A DNA stretch of 64,000 bases from Paratractidigestivibacter faecalis (GTDB taxonomy: Bacteria; Actinomycetota; Coriobacteriia; Coriobacteriales; Atopobiaceae). The notes beneath the pieces were generated by a model. It worked only from the letters and a program-made list of their open reading frames with translations, had not been told where the DNA came from and made no database searches. Of this stretch, positions 1-7,244 are shown piece by piece (positions within the stretch are counted from its first letter, which is position 1; every line of letters starts with the position of its first letter). The translations under genes and the position numbers were made by a program. The DNA is taken from positions 274,742 through 338,741 of the forward strand of contig NZ_QSNG01000001.1 in NCBI RefSeq assembly GCF_003416765.1, given 5' to 3'.

Positions 1-1015
1 GCCCAGAGCGGCCGCGAGAAGCCTGGAACACGCGGATTGCGCCATTGTAAACCTCGCAGTCAGCGGCTCCCGCCCTCTCGAGGCCGTCCGACAGCCTGAA
101 CTCAAGGGCGTTACTCGTCAGCTCGAAAAGCCAAGCGGTATCGTCAAGCTCTGTCGCAAGGATCGAGGTGTCGACAAAGGCATGGTCAAGACCTGCCCGG
201 CGTGTTACGACAACAACGGGCAGCTCGCGTTTCTTGTTAAGAAGGACTGCCAGCATGCCCTCGAGCCTCTCTTCCGTGTCGATGAGGTTGAGTCCGGTGG
301 GCGAGAAGGTCACGGGCTGGCTGCGGGTGGGCTTGGTCTCCGATGGCAAGGGCTGTGCGGGCTTGGGCGCCAGCGGTTCGACCTTTTGCGCGGGTGCTGG
401 CGTTGGCTTGGGTTCGTACTCACCCGAGGAACAGCGGGCCGCCTCGTCGCGGAGCCTGTCCAGGTAGGGAAGGGAGTGCCAAGTGGCGTTGTCCACGAAG
501 TTGCTTTCTACCTTGTCGTCCTCGTCGCAGAGGCTGCCCCTGGCGGGCAGGAATCGCGCGATGCCGGGGCTGAGGGTGTAGCGGCTAAACTCCTCATTCC
601 AACGCTGCCGGAGGCGCTTGTCCTGGAGGGCTATGACGTCAATCTGGAATTCGTCGCAAAGCTTCTGGGCGTCAAACAGGAGCTCCTCGCTGCCGGATGT
701 CGGACATGCTACGCAAGACGGGCGACGTCTTTCCGAGCGGCGGAAATAGCCTCTTACCTGAGAGAAGAGAAGCTCGTCATAGTCGGTGACCTTGTATACC
801 TCAGGACTTTCCTCAAGCTCCATCGGGTGCTCCGTTCGGTCTGGCCGCGTGTACGCAATCCCACTCCCCAAGAGATTAAAGTAATTGTCGTTGTTCTTTG
901 GCGGAACCTGGCGAGAAGCCTCTGCTTGCCGGAGGCGTCCCCGCGAGGCGCTTTCTACGATAGGTCGGTTTTGTCGGCCGAGGTCTTCACCCTGGTATGT
1001 ACGCACTTGCAACAT
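1..1015 (-). CDS. Hypothetical protein, 3' end cut by window edge
   Basis: On the minus strand a frame stays open without a stop from 1015 to base 1, at least 338 codons. I prefer it to plus-strand frames because its composition is protein-like: acidic and aromatic stretches (NNDNYFNLLGSGIAYTRP, KVTDYDELLFSQVRGYF), a Pro/Ala/Lys-rich linker around residues 200-235, and then a folded-looking segment (residues about 240-335) with alternating hydrophobic strands (LPVVVVTRR, AWLFELTSNALEF, CEVYNGAIRVF). I do not recognise the family. The ATG at 1015 has a weak ribosome site and lies inside an inverted-repeat arm; an ATG at 823 with GGAG six bases upstream is a good alternative start. GC looks lower than in the neighbouring operons, which suggests accessory DNA. 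Its remaining part and neighbours lie outside the window. Confidence 0.6.
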   Translation of the reverse strand, partial: MLQVRTYQGEDLGRQNRPIVESASRGRLRQAEASRQVPPKNNDNYFNLLGSGIAYTRPDRTEHPMELEESPEVYKVTDYDELLFSQVRGYFRRSERRRPSCVACPTSGSEELLFDAQKLCDEFQIDVIALQDKRLRQRWNEEFSRYTLSPGIARFLPARGSLCDEDDKVESNFVDNATWHSLPYLDRLRDEAARCSSGEYEPKPTPAPAQKVEPLAPKPAQPLPSETKPTRSQPVTFSPTGLNLIDTEERLEGMLAVLLNKKRELPVVVVTRRAGLDHAFVDTSILATELDDTAWLFELTSNALEFRLSDGLERAGAADCEVYNGAIRVFQASRGRSG

Positions 1016-1111
1016 TGATGTACGTCCAAAACCCGTGCTTTGGCGAGAAAACCGCAGGTCAGCGTCCTTCTCGCCAAAGCATCAAACCTGCAACGGTGTA
1101 CATACCGGGGT
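989..1111. repeat. Long imperfect inverted repeat with perfect 13-bp core
   Basis: The core arms 1037-1049 and 1068-1080 are perfect reverse complements (GCTTTGGCGAGAA / TTCTCGCCAAAGC). Outside them, 989-1019 and 1080-1111 also pair: both contain GGTATGTAC, TTGCA and TTGATG blocks in inverted order with mismatches between. The left arm carries about 17 extra bases. The element overlaps the 5' end of the minus-strand gene if that gene starts at 1015. It could be a terminator/promoter hairpin or a small non-autonomous element. Confidence 0.7.
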
Positions 1112-1176
1112 TAAGCAGCCCGCCGCACCCGCCACAAACGCGCCGCAACCCCGCCCGTGCTACACTACCCCTCGTA

Positions 1177-1268
1177 ACAAAAGGGGGCTGGCGCACGCCG
1201 GCTGAGATTGGGCCCACCCACGCGGCCCTGACCTTAGACCTGATCCGGGTAATGCCGGCGTAGGGACC
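1177..1268 (+). ncRNA. TPP riboswitch (THI element)
   Basis: The aptamer shows the conserved TPP-binding signatures in order: GGCTGAGA at about 1199-1206, then ACCTGATCCGGGTAATGCCGG followed by CGTAGGGA near 1237-1266. The outer P1 stem pairs the GGGGGCTGGCG side with the CCGGCGTAGGG side. It precedes a thiamine-type transport operon. The roughly 90 bases to the start codon contain a GC hairpin (GGCGCGG...CCGCGC, about 1323-1345) directly before the ribosome-binding site, so ligand binding could block translation or cause termination. Family knowledge predicts repression by thiamine pyrophosphate. Confidence 0.95.
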
Positions 1269-1358
1269 AGAGCTTGGCTTGCTTGGGCGCCTACGGAGAC
1301 GGGGCGCATCTTTTGTGCCCAGAGGCGCGGTTTTGCCGCCGCGCGGGGAGGAGCCGCT

Positions 1359-1700
1359 TTGAACTGTTCAATTGCCATCCAGTACTTGCCCATGGACGCG
1401 CAGACAGACGAGGCAACCTGCGCCGCCGTGGACGCGGTCATCGCCTACATTGACTCCACGGGCATCGACTACTTCGTCGGCCCGTTTGAGACCGCCATCG
1501 AGGGCGACTACGACCAGTGCATGGAGATTCTCAAGAACTGCCAGCTCGTGGGTGCCAAGGCGGGCTGCAAGCACGTCATGACCTACGCCAAGATCAACTT
1601 CAAGCCCGAGGGCGACGTCATGACCACCGAGCACAAGGTGGCCAAGTACCACGAGGGCGACCCGGAGTTTGCCCCCAAGTCCGCCGGCTCCGCCGCGTAG
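1359..1700 (+). CDS. Thiamine-binding protein, MTH1187/YkoF-type
   Basis: A 113-residue cytoplasmic protein of the MTH1187/YkoF-like (DUF77) family, whose members bind thiamine or related pyrimidines. The N-terminus SIAIQYLPM, the VDAVIAYIDSTGIDY helix, the GPFETAIEGDYDQCMEIL motif and the TYAKINFKP strand fit the ferredoxin-like fold of this family. The start is TTG at 1359, with GGGGAGGAG five bases upstream (1345-1353); no ATG fits. It is the first gene after the TPP riboswitch and lies 11 bases before the permease, so it is probably co-transcribed and repressed by thiamine pyrophosphate. Its exact role is not settled; a cytosolic acceptor for the imported compound is the usual suggestion. 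Confidence 0.85.
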   Translation: MNCSIAIQYLPMDAQTDEATCAAVDAVIAYIDSTGIDYFVGPFETAIEGDYDQCMEILKNCQLVGAKAGCKHVMTYAKINFKPEGDVMTTEHKVAKYHEGDPEFAPKSAGSAA

Positions 1701-1711
1701 GAGAGAAGCGC

Positions 1712-2488
1712 ATGCGCATCTCCAGGCCCACAAAGAGGGTTGTCGCGCCCGTCTGCGCCATCCTGGGCATCCTTGCCGTCTGGCAGGGTGCCTGCTCGGC
1801 CGGCCTGGTGCCCAACTTCATGCTGCCCAGTCCCGTGCAGGTGGTGGCCGCCCTGGTGGGAGACCTGTCGCTGCTCTGCCAGCACCTGCTGTGGACGCTT
1901 GCCGAGGCCGCGCTGGGCCTTGCCATTGGCGTGGCCGTGGGCTTTGCCTTTGCCGTGCTCATGGACCGCTTTGAGACCTTCTACCTGGCCTTTGACCCGC
2001 TGCTCACGGTCTCCCAGACCGTGCCGACGGTGGCCATCGCGCCGCTCTTTGTGCTGTGGTTTGGCTACGGCCTTCTGCCCAAGGTGCTGCTTGTCGTCAT
2101 CACCACGTTCTTCCCGGTGACCGTGGCCCTGGCAAACGGATTCCGCTCCGTGGACCAGGACCAGATCGACCTCATGCGCACCATGCGCGCCACCGAGTGG
2201 CAGATCTTCCGCTACGCCAAGCTGCCCGCCGCCATGGACCAGTTCTTCAGCGGCCTGCGCATCAGCGCCACCTACGCCATCGTGGGCGCCGTCATCTCCG
2301 AGTGGCTCGGCGGCTTCTGGGGCCTGGGCGTCTACATGACCCGCGTCCGCAAGTCCTTCTCGTACGACCGCATGTTTGCGGTGATCATCATCATCTCGGC
2401 GCTCTCGCTCGCGCTTATGCGCGGCGTTGATGTGCTGGAACGAATCTGCATGCCCTGGAAGAGGGCAGAGAGGAACGATCAACAATGA
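1712..2488 (+). CDS. thiX: ABC transporter permease, ThiX-like
   Basis: A 258-residue inner-membrane permease of the SsuC/TauC/ThiX class (BPD_transp_1). It has about six hydrophobic segments and an EAA-type cytoplasmic loop near residues 150-190 (SVDQDQIDLMRTMRATEWQ, followed by RYAKLPAAM), the contact site for the ATPase. The start ATG 1712 follows GGAGAGAAG and lies 11 bases after the preceding gene. Its last four bases overlap the start of the binding-protein gene (ATGA). Riboswitch control and an NMT1-type partner suggest import of thiamine or its hydroxymethylpyrimidine precursor; the substrate is inferred from context. Confidence 0.88.
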   Translation: MRISRPTKRVVAPVCAILGILAVWQGACSAGLVPNFMLPSPVQVVAALVGDLSLLCQHLLWTLAEAALGLAIGVAVGFAFAVLMDRFETFYLAFDPLLTVSQTVPTVAIAPLFVLWFGYGLLPKVLLVVITTFFPVTVALANGFRSVDQDQIDLMRTMRATEWQIFRYAKLPAAMDQFFSGLRISATYAIVGAVISEWLGGFWGLGVYMTRVRKSFSYDRMFAVIIIISALSLALMRGVDVLERICMPWKRAERNDQQ

Positions 2489-3549
2489 AAACGACCAACG
2501 CCTCCCGCATCCTGACCGCCGGTCTTTCTCGCCGCGCCTTTGTGGGTGCCTCCCTGGCCTCCGCCGCCACCCTGGTGCTTGCCGGCTGCAACTCCGGCAA
2601 CGGCTCCGCCGACGGCGCCGCCTCTGACTCCAAGGCCGCGTCTGGCGAGAAGACCAAGATCACGTTCTGCCTGGACTATACCCCCAACACCAACCACACC
2701 GGCATCTACGTGGCCCAGAACAAGGGCTTCTTTGCCGACGAGGGCCTTGAGGTGGAGATCGTCCAGCCTGCCGACGGCACCGCCGAGGGCGCCATCGGCA
2801 CCGGCCAGGCCCAGCTGGGCGTGAGCTACCAGGACTACCTGGCCGCCGCCTACGACGCCGGCAACACCGGACTCACCGCCGTGGCCGCCGTCATCCAGCA
2901 CAACACCTCCGGCATCATGAGCCGCGCCGAGGACGGCATCACCCACGCCGCCCTCATGGAGGACCACGTCTACACCACCTGGGACATGGCCGTGGAGCAG
3001 GCAACCATCAAGCAGATCATGACCACCGACGGCGGCGACTTCAGCAAGCTCAAGATGGTCCCCTTCACCGTGGACGACGAGGTCCAGGGCCTGAAGGCCA
3101 ACATGTTCGACTGCGTCTGGGTCTACGAGGGCTGGGCCGTCCAGAACGCCGCCGTCCAGGACTACCCGGTGAACTACTTCAGCTTCAAGGACATGGACGA
3201 CGTCTTTGACTTCTACACGCCGGTCCTGGCCGCCAACAACGACTTCATGAAGAGCAACCCGGACGCCGTCAAGGCCTTCCTGCGCGCCGCCAAGAAGGGC
3301 TACGAGTTTGCCGTCGAGCACCCCGAGGACGCTGCGCAAATCCTGTGCGACGAGGTGCCCGAGCTTGACTCCGCGCTCGTCGAGGCCAGCGCCAAGTACC
3401 TGGCCGACCAGTACACCGCCGACGCCTCCAGCTGGGGCGTCATCGACGGCAAGCGCTGGGCCGCGTACTTCCAGTGGCTCAACGACAACGACCTGGTCGA
3501 GAACAAGCTGGACGTCAACGCCGGCTTTGACACCTCCTACCTGGCCTAG
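2485..3549 (+). CDS. thiY: NMT1/THI5-like substrate-binding lipoprotein
   Basis: A 354-residue extracytoplasmic lipoprotein of the NMT1/THI5-like family that delivers pyrimidine precursors or thiamine to the ABC permease. The N-terminus has a twin-arginine-like SRRAF motif, a hydrophobic stretch and a lipobox LVLAGC (Cys about 35), then a Ser/Gly/Asp linker. The mature part begins KITFCLDYTPNTNHTGIYVA, which matches the conserved opening of ThiY-type proteins, and continues AQNKGFF and GEAQLG-like motifs (here GTGQAQLGVSYQDYL). Translation is coupled to the permease gene by the ATGA overlap. The C-terminal half (YTPVLAANNDF, AVKAFLRAAKKGYEFAVEHPEDAA) is typical of the family. Confidence 0.9.
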   Translation: MKTTNASRILTAGLSRRAFVGASLASAATLVLAGCNSGNGSADGAASDSKAASGEKTKITFCLDYTPNTNHTGIYVAQNKGFFADEGLEVEIVQPADGTAEGAIGTGQAQLGVSYQDYLAAAYDAGNTGLTAVAAVIQHNTSGIMSRAEDGITHAALMEDHVYTTWDMAVEQATIKQIMTTDGGDFSKLKMVPFTVDDEVQGLKANMFDCVWVYEGWAVQNAAVQDYPVNYFSFKDMDDVFDFYTPVLAANNDFMKSNPDAVKAFLRAAKKGYEFAVEHPEDAAQILCDEVPELDSALVEASAKYLADQYTADASSWGVIDGKRWAAYFQWLNDNDLVENKLDVNAGFDTSYLA

Positions 3550-3554
3550 CCCCA

Positions 3555-4322
3555 ATGGCCGAGAAGACCATCTTGCCCGCCCTCGAGGCGCGCGACCTTA
3601 CCCTGGCGTGGGACGAGGGCTCCGACGTCGTGCGCCACGTGAGCCTGTGCGTTGACCCCGGCGAGACTGTCTGCATCGTGGGCAAGTCCGGCTGCGGCAA
3701 GACAACCATCCTGCACGCGCTCTCCGGCCTCATCCGTCCGCGCGAGGGGCAGGTCCTTCTCCACGGGCGCGATATCACCGGCAAGCCCGGCCAGGTGAGC
3801 TACATGCTGCAGAAGGACCTGCTGCTGCAGAGCCGCACCATCCTGGACAACGCCTGCCTTCCGCTGGTCATCGGCGGCATGAGGCCCGCCGAGGCCCGCG
3901 AGAAGGCAAGGCCGCTCCTGGAGCGCTTTGGCCTTGCGGGCGTGGAGGACAAGTGGCCCAGCCAGCTGTCCGGCGGCATGCGCCAGCGCGCGGCCTTCCT
4001 GCGCACCTACCTCATGGGCAACGACGTGGCGCTGCTGGACGAGCCCTTCTCGGCGCTTGACGCCCTCACGCGAGCGGACATCCGCAGCTGGTACGTCAGG
4101 ACGGCCTCCGAGCTGGGCATGGCCTCCGTGGTCATCACCCACGACGTGGACGAGGCCGTCATCATGGCCACCCGCGTCTACGTCCTGGAAGGCGACCCCA
4201 GAGGCGGAACCCCCTCGACCATAGCCGGCGAAGTCCCCATAAACCACCAGGTAGAAGGAGCCTTCGACCTCTCCCCAGAGTTCCTCACGGCCAAGCGAGA
4301 AGTTCTGAGCCTCTTGGGCTAA
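3555..4322 (+). CDS. thiZ: ABC transporter ATPase, ThiZ-like
   Basis: A 255-residue nucleotide-binding subunit of the SsuB/TauB/ThiZ class. Visible motifs are Walker A GKSGCGKTT (about residues 43-51), the Q-loop QKDLLLQ, the signature LSGGMRQR, Walker B VALLDEPFSALD and the switch histidine in VVITHDVDEA. It starts five bases after the binding-protein stop and is the last gene of the riboswitch-led operon; a strong hairpin terminator follows at 4358. Together with the two preceding genes it forms a complete importer. Confidence 0.92.
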   Translation: MAEKTILPALEARDLTLAWDEGSDVVRHVSLCVDPGETVCIVGKSGCGKTTILHALSGLIRPREGQVLLHGRDITGKPGQVSYMLQKDLLLQSRTILDNACLPLVIGGMRPAEAREKARPLLERFGLAGVEDKWPSQLSGGMRQRAAFLRTYLMGNDVALLDEPFSALDALTRADIRSWYVRTASELGMASVVITHDVDEAVIMATRVYVLEGDPRGGTPSTIAGEVPINHQVEGAFDLSPEFLTAKREVLSLLG

Positions 4323-4357
4323 AGCGCTGGTCTGCGTCGCAAATCTAGTGACTTCAG

Positions 4358-4402
4358 AATGCAAGTCGCCCAAGCCGTATCGTCTTGGGCGACTTGCATT
4401 TT
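4358..4402 (+). terminator. Intrinsic terminator of the thiamine transport operon
   Basis: A perfect 17-bp stem, 4358-4374 with 4384-4400, around a 9-base loop; the right arm ends in ATTTT. It lies 36 bases after the ATPase stop codon. The next feature, an array of 19-bp repeats, begins directly at its 3' edge. Confidence 0.9.
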
Positions 4403-4459
4403 CTAAAAGAAGCAAAACTTTCTAAAAGTGACAAAAGTATCTAAAAGAATATAATCAGT
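4403..4459 (+). repeat. Three 19-bp direct repeats with embedded promoter
   Basis: CTAAAAG occurs at 4403, 4422 and 4441, exactly 19 bases apart. Each unit has a second AAAA-containing half-site (CAAAAC at 4413, CAAAAG at 4432) about 10 bases later, so half-sites fall alternately 10 and 9 bases apart. A TATAAT hexamer lies at 4450-4455 with GTGACA at 4428-4433 (16-base spacer), so the repeats overlap a likely promoter. The array ends about 36 bases before the ATPase gene. This looks like a phased operator, probably autoregulatory (inference). Confidence 0.75.
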
Positions 4460-4494
4460 GGCATGATGACGTCCTTAAGTCTCTGGAGAAAGAA

Positions 4495-5592
4495 ATGGCG
4501 AGAAACCCCTTTACACCAAATTTCGGGCAGGTTCCCAGGGTTCTTGCTGGGCGCGATCAGCTGATCGACGAGATTGTCTCTGCGTTCGACAACGCTCCCG
4601 GAGACCCGAGCCTAACGTCGATACTCATCGGTGCTCGTGGAACGGGCAAGACCGCCCTGTTGTCTCTTTTGGCCAATGAGGCCGAAAGCAAGGGATGGCT
4701 TGCGGTTAATGTGCCCTGCGTCGGCGGCATGCTCGAAGAGATCTTCCAGGGAACCGTTAAGGCGAGTTCGCACTTGATTTGCCAATCCGACGAGACGAAG
4801 CTGACGGGTCTTACGATTGGCCAGCTGATTGGGCTAGAGTGGGAGGCCAAGCCATCGGAGAAGCCCACGTGGTTTCTGCGTATGTCTGCACTGCTTGACG
4901 AACTCGATCGACGGGACGTGGGACTACTCATCACGGTCGATGAGGTTAGACCCAGCCTTGAGGAGATGGGGCTGCTCGCAAGCTACTACCAATTATTTGT
5001 TCGTGACGAGCGGAAGGTCGCTCTGCTTATGGCGGGCCTGCCCTCCGAGGTGTCTCTGCTTCTCAACGACAAATCAGCCTCTTTTTTGCGCCGAGCCAGC
5101 CAATACCATATTGGAGATATCGGCGATGCTGATGCGGAGCTTGTCCTCGAGCGAACTGCAGAAGAGGGAGAGAAGGCCTTTACTCCTGATGCGCTTGGCC
5201 GCGTCGTGGAGGCCTGTGGGGGATTCCCGTATTTGATTCAGCTCATGGGTTATCGCTCGTGGCAAGCTGCCGGGAATTCAAGCACAATTGATGTAGAGAG
5301 CGCCGAGCGGGGCATCTCCCGCGCAAGGTCAGATTTCGAGACTCGCGTGCTTAAGGCAACCTTGGACGAGCTCTCTGATAAAGACCTTGAATTCTTGTGC
5401 GCCATGGCCCAAGACCGTGATGAGTCTAGGACCTCTGAGATTGCCGAGAGGATGGGACAATCGACGGGATACGTCTCCCAATATCGGAGAAGGCTGCTTG
5501 AGCAGGGCGTAATCGCCTCGAAGGGCCGCGGAAAAGTCACGTTTGCCCTTCCCTTCCTCAAGGAATACCTCAAAGAGTATCTCGGCGACTAA
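4495..5592 (+). CDS. AAA+ ATPase with C-terminal winged helix (Orc1/Cdc6-like layout)
   Basis: A 365-residue cytoplasmic ATPase. It opens with NPFTPNFGQVP and an LAGRD box, followed by Walker A GARGTGKTALL (about residue 42), Walker B LLITVDEV, a sensor-1-like stretch ALLMAGLPS, a lid helical region with GGFPYLIQLMGY, and a C-terminal winged helix (SEIAERMGQSTGYVSQYRRR, then GVIASKGRGKVTFALPF). The order resembles archaeal-type or Orc1/Cdc6-like ATPases found as orphans in bacteria. The start ATG 4495 follows GGAGAAAGAA. It is monocistronic between terminators, preceded by three 19-bp repeats, and lower in GC than its neighbours. A paralogue lies at 41672-42754. Substrate and function are unknown; DNA binding at the repeats is my inference. 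Confidence 0.8.
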   Translation: MARNPFTPNFGQVPRVLAGRDQLIDEIVSAFDNAPGDPSLTSILIGARGTGKTALLSLLANEAESKGWLAVNVPCVGGMLEEIFQGTVKASSHLICQSDETKLTGLTIGQLIGLEWEAKPSEKPTWFLRMSALLDELDRRDVGLLITVDEVRPSLEEMGLLASYYQLFVRDERKVALLMAGLPSEVSLLLNDKSASFLRRASQYHIGDIGDADAELVLERTAEEGEKAFTPDALGRVVEACGGFPYLIQLMGYRSWQAAGNSSTIDVESAERGISRARSDFETRVLKATLDELSDKDLEFLCAMAQDRDESRTSEIAERMGQSTGYVSQYRRRLLEQGVIASKGRGKVTFALPFLKEYLKEYLGD

Positions 5593-5671
5593 ACCCAAAC
5601 AAGGGGCGGAAGAGTGACCCTCTACCGCAGTCACTTCTCGCCCCAGCGCCTGGCCCAGCACCGTTAACGCA

Positions 5672-5755
5672 GTCGAGGCCCCGGCCCCGCCCTTCCTAAA
5701 GCAAGTTCTTTGCGAAGCGTAACTAGCGTAGGAAGTGCGGAGCCGGGGCCTCGAC
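5672..5755. repeat. 27-bp near-perfect inverted repeat between convergent genes
   Basis: Arms 5672-5698 and 5729-5755 pair over 27 positions with two mismatches (outer part GTCGAGGCCCCGGC perfect), enclosing 30 bases. It lies between the convergent ATPase and aminopeptidase genes. No clear U-tract follows either arm, so it may be a bidirectional terminator or a small palindromic element. Confidence 0.75.
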
Positions 5756-5770
5756 GGACTTTGCCGTTAC

Positions 5771-7168
5771 CTAAGCCAGGCGCAGGAACGAGCAGTACCC
5801 GCGGTAGGCCTCGTAGATATCGGCCTTGCTGGTGATCTCCCAGGGGGCGTGCATGGACAGCACGGGCACGCCGCAGTCGATGACGCTCATGCCGTAGAGG
5901 GCCAGGATGTAGGCGATAGTGCCGCCGCCACCCACGTCGACGCGGCCGAGCTCGGCGGTCTGGAAGTGAACGCCGCCCTCGTCCATCACGCGGCGGATCT
6001 TGGCCACGTACTCGGCGTCGGCGTCGTTGGAGCCGGACTTGCCGCTGCCGCCGGTGAACTTGTTGAACGTGAGGCCGCGGCCCAGGTAACTGGCGTTCTT
6101 CTCCTCAAACGCGGAGGCAAAGTTGGGGTCATAGCCAGCGGAGACGTCGCTGGAGAGCATGTTGGACTCGCGCAGGCAGCGACGCAGGGCAAGCTCGCCG
6201 TGGACGCCGGCAAGCTCCAGCACCTCGGCCAGGGTGTCCTCGAAGAAGCGGCTCCTCATGCCCGTGGCGCCCACGGAGCCAATCTCCTCCTTGTCAACCA
6301 GCAGGCAGACGGAGGTGCGCTTGACCTCCTTGACGTCCAGCTGGGCCACGAGGCTCGTGTAGGCGCAGGAGCGGTCGTCCTGGCCGTAGCCAAGGACCAT
6401 GGAGCGGTCAAAGCCCAGGTCGCGGGCCGCGCCGGCGGGAACGACCTCGAGCTCGGCGGAGAGGAGGTCCTCCTCGTCGATGCCCAGCTGCTCCTCGAGG
6501 ATGGAAAGGACGCCGCGCTTGACCAGGTCCTTCTCCTCGGGCTTCTCGCCGTCCTTGACGCAGACGGGACGGCCGCCCACCAGGACGTCGAGCATCTCGC
6601 CCTCGATGACCTTGGAGGCCTCCTTGGTGAGCTGCTCGCGGGCGAGGTGGGGCAGCAGGTCGGAGATGCAGAACACCGGGTCCTCCGGGTCCTCGCCCAC
6701 GGCCACGGGGACGACGGTGCCGTCCTTCTTGGCAACCACGCCGTGGATGGCCAGCGGAACGGTGACCCACTGGTACTTCTTGATGCCGCCGTAGTAGTGG
6801 GTGTCCAGGGTGAGAAGGTCGCTCTTCTCCTCCATGGGGTTCTGCTTGACGTCCAGGCGCGGCGAATCGATGTGGGCACCCAGGATGTTGACGCCCTGCT
6901 CCAGCGGGTCGGTGCCCAGGTTGACCAGCATGAGGGCCTTGCCGCGGTTGACGGCGTAGACCTTGTCGCCGGGCTTCAGGGCCTCGCCGGCGGCGATCTT
7001 GGCGGCCAGGTCCACGTAGCCAGCCTCCTCGGCCAGGCTCACGGCCGCGGCGCAGCACTCGCGCTCGGTCTTGTTGTCGGAGATGTAGGCCTTGTAGCCC
7101 TCGCAGAGGTAGTGCAGCTCGTCGAGCTGCTCGGCCGTGTAGTCCTTCCAGGCGTTCGGACGCTCCAT
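5771..7168 (-). CDS. M18-family aminopeptidase
   Basis: A 465-residue cytosolic dinuclear-zinc aminopeptidase of the M18 family (aspartyl/yeast LAP4-like). Metal and catalytic motifs are visible: LGAHIDSPRLDVKQNP (zinc His and Asp), CLLVDKEEIGSVGATG (catalytic Glu and metal ligand), and the C-terminal LSMHAPWEITSKAD (zinc His). The frame is open upstream, but the start ATG at 7168 is preceded by GGAAGGAAGGG, and the upstream extension is low-complexity Arg/Pro sequence, so it is rejected. It probably trims N-terminal residues during peptide catabolism. It lies downstream of, and in the same direction as, the membrane protein gene at 7245-8180, separated by a hairpin. Confidence 0.93.
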   Translation of the reverse strand: MERPNAWKDYTAEQLDELHYLCEGYKAYISDNKTERECCAAAVSLAEEAGYVDLAAKIAAGEALKPGDKVYAVNRGKALMLVNLGTDPLEQGVNILGAHIDSPRLDVKQNPMEEKSDLLTLDTHYYGGIKKYQWVTVPLAIHGVVAKKDGTVVPVAVGEDPEDPVFCISDLLPHLAREQLTKEASKVIEGEMLDVLVGGRPVCVKDGEKPEEKDLVKRGVLSILEEQLGIDEEDLLSAELEVVPAGAARDLGFDRSMVLGYGQDDRSCAYTSLVAQLDVKEVKRTSVCLLVDKEEIGSVGATGMRSRFFEDTLAEVLELAGVHGELALRRCLRESNMLSSDVSAGYDPNFASAFEEKNASYLGRGLTFNKFTGGSGKSGSNDADAEYVAKIRRVMDEGGVHFQTAELGRVDVGGGGTIAYILALYGMSVIDCGVPVLSMHAPWEITSKADIYEAYRGYCSFLRLA

Positions 7169-7189
7169 TGGCTTCCCTTCCTTCCCAGG

Positions 7190-7218
7190 CGAGAAAAGGG
7201 GACAGTTCCTTTTTCTCG
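7190..7218 (-). terminator. Hairpin between membrane protein and aminopeptidase genes
   Basis: 7190-7199 (CGAGAAAAGG) pairs with 7208-7218 (CCTTTTTCTCG), with one bulged base. Read on the minus strand it follows the 7245-8180 gene by 26 bases. Its centre, GGGGACAGTTCC, resembles the AAAGGGAC/GTCCCTTT palindromes seen at 18168, 45279 and 56472. Confidence 0.6.
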
Positions 7219-7244
7219 TTTCCGTTGTTACGTCACACCAGAGT

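Noticed and set aside
182-1018. 278-codon plus-strand frame
   Set aside because: Its composition (Gly/Leu/Trp/Arg-rich, no motif) is that of a shadow; the minus-strand frame over the same bases is more protein-like and open to the edge.
4403-4459. Plasmid-type replication origin
   Set aside because: The 19-bp repeats resemble iterons, but there is no DnaA box, AT-rich unwinding region or plasmid gene nearby; an autoregulatory operator is simpler.
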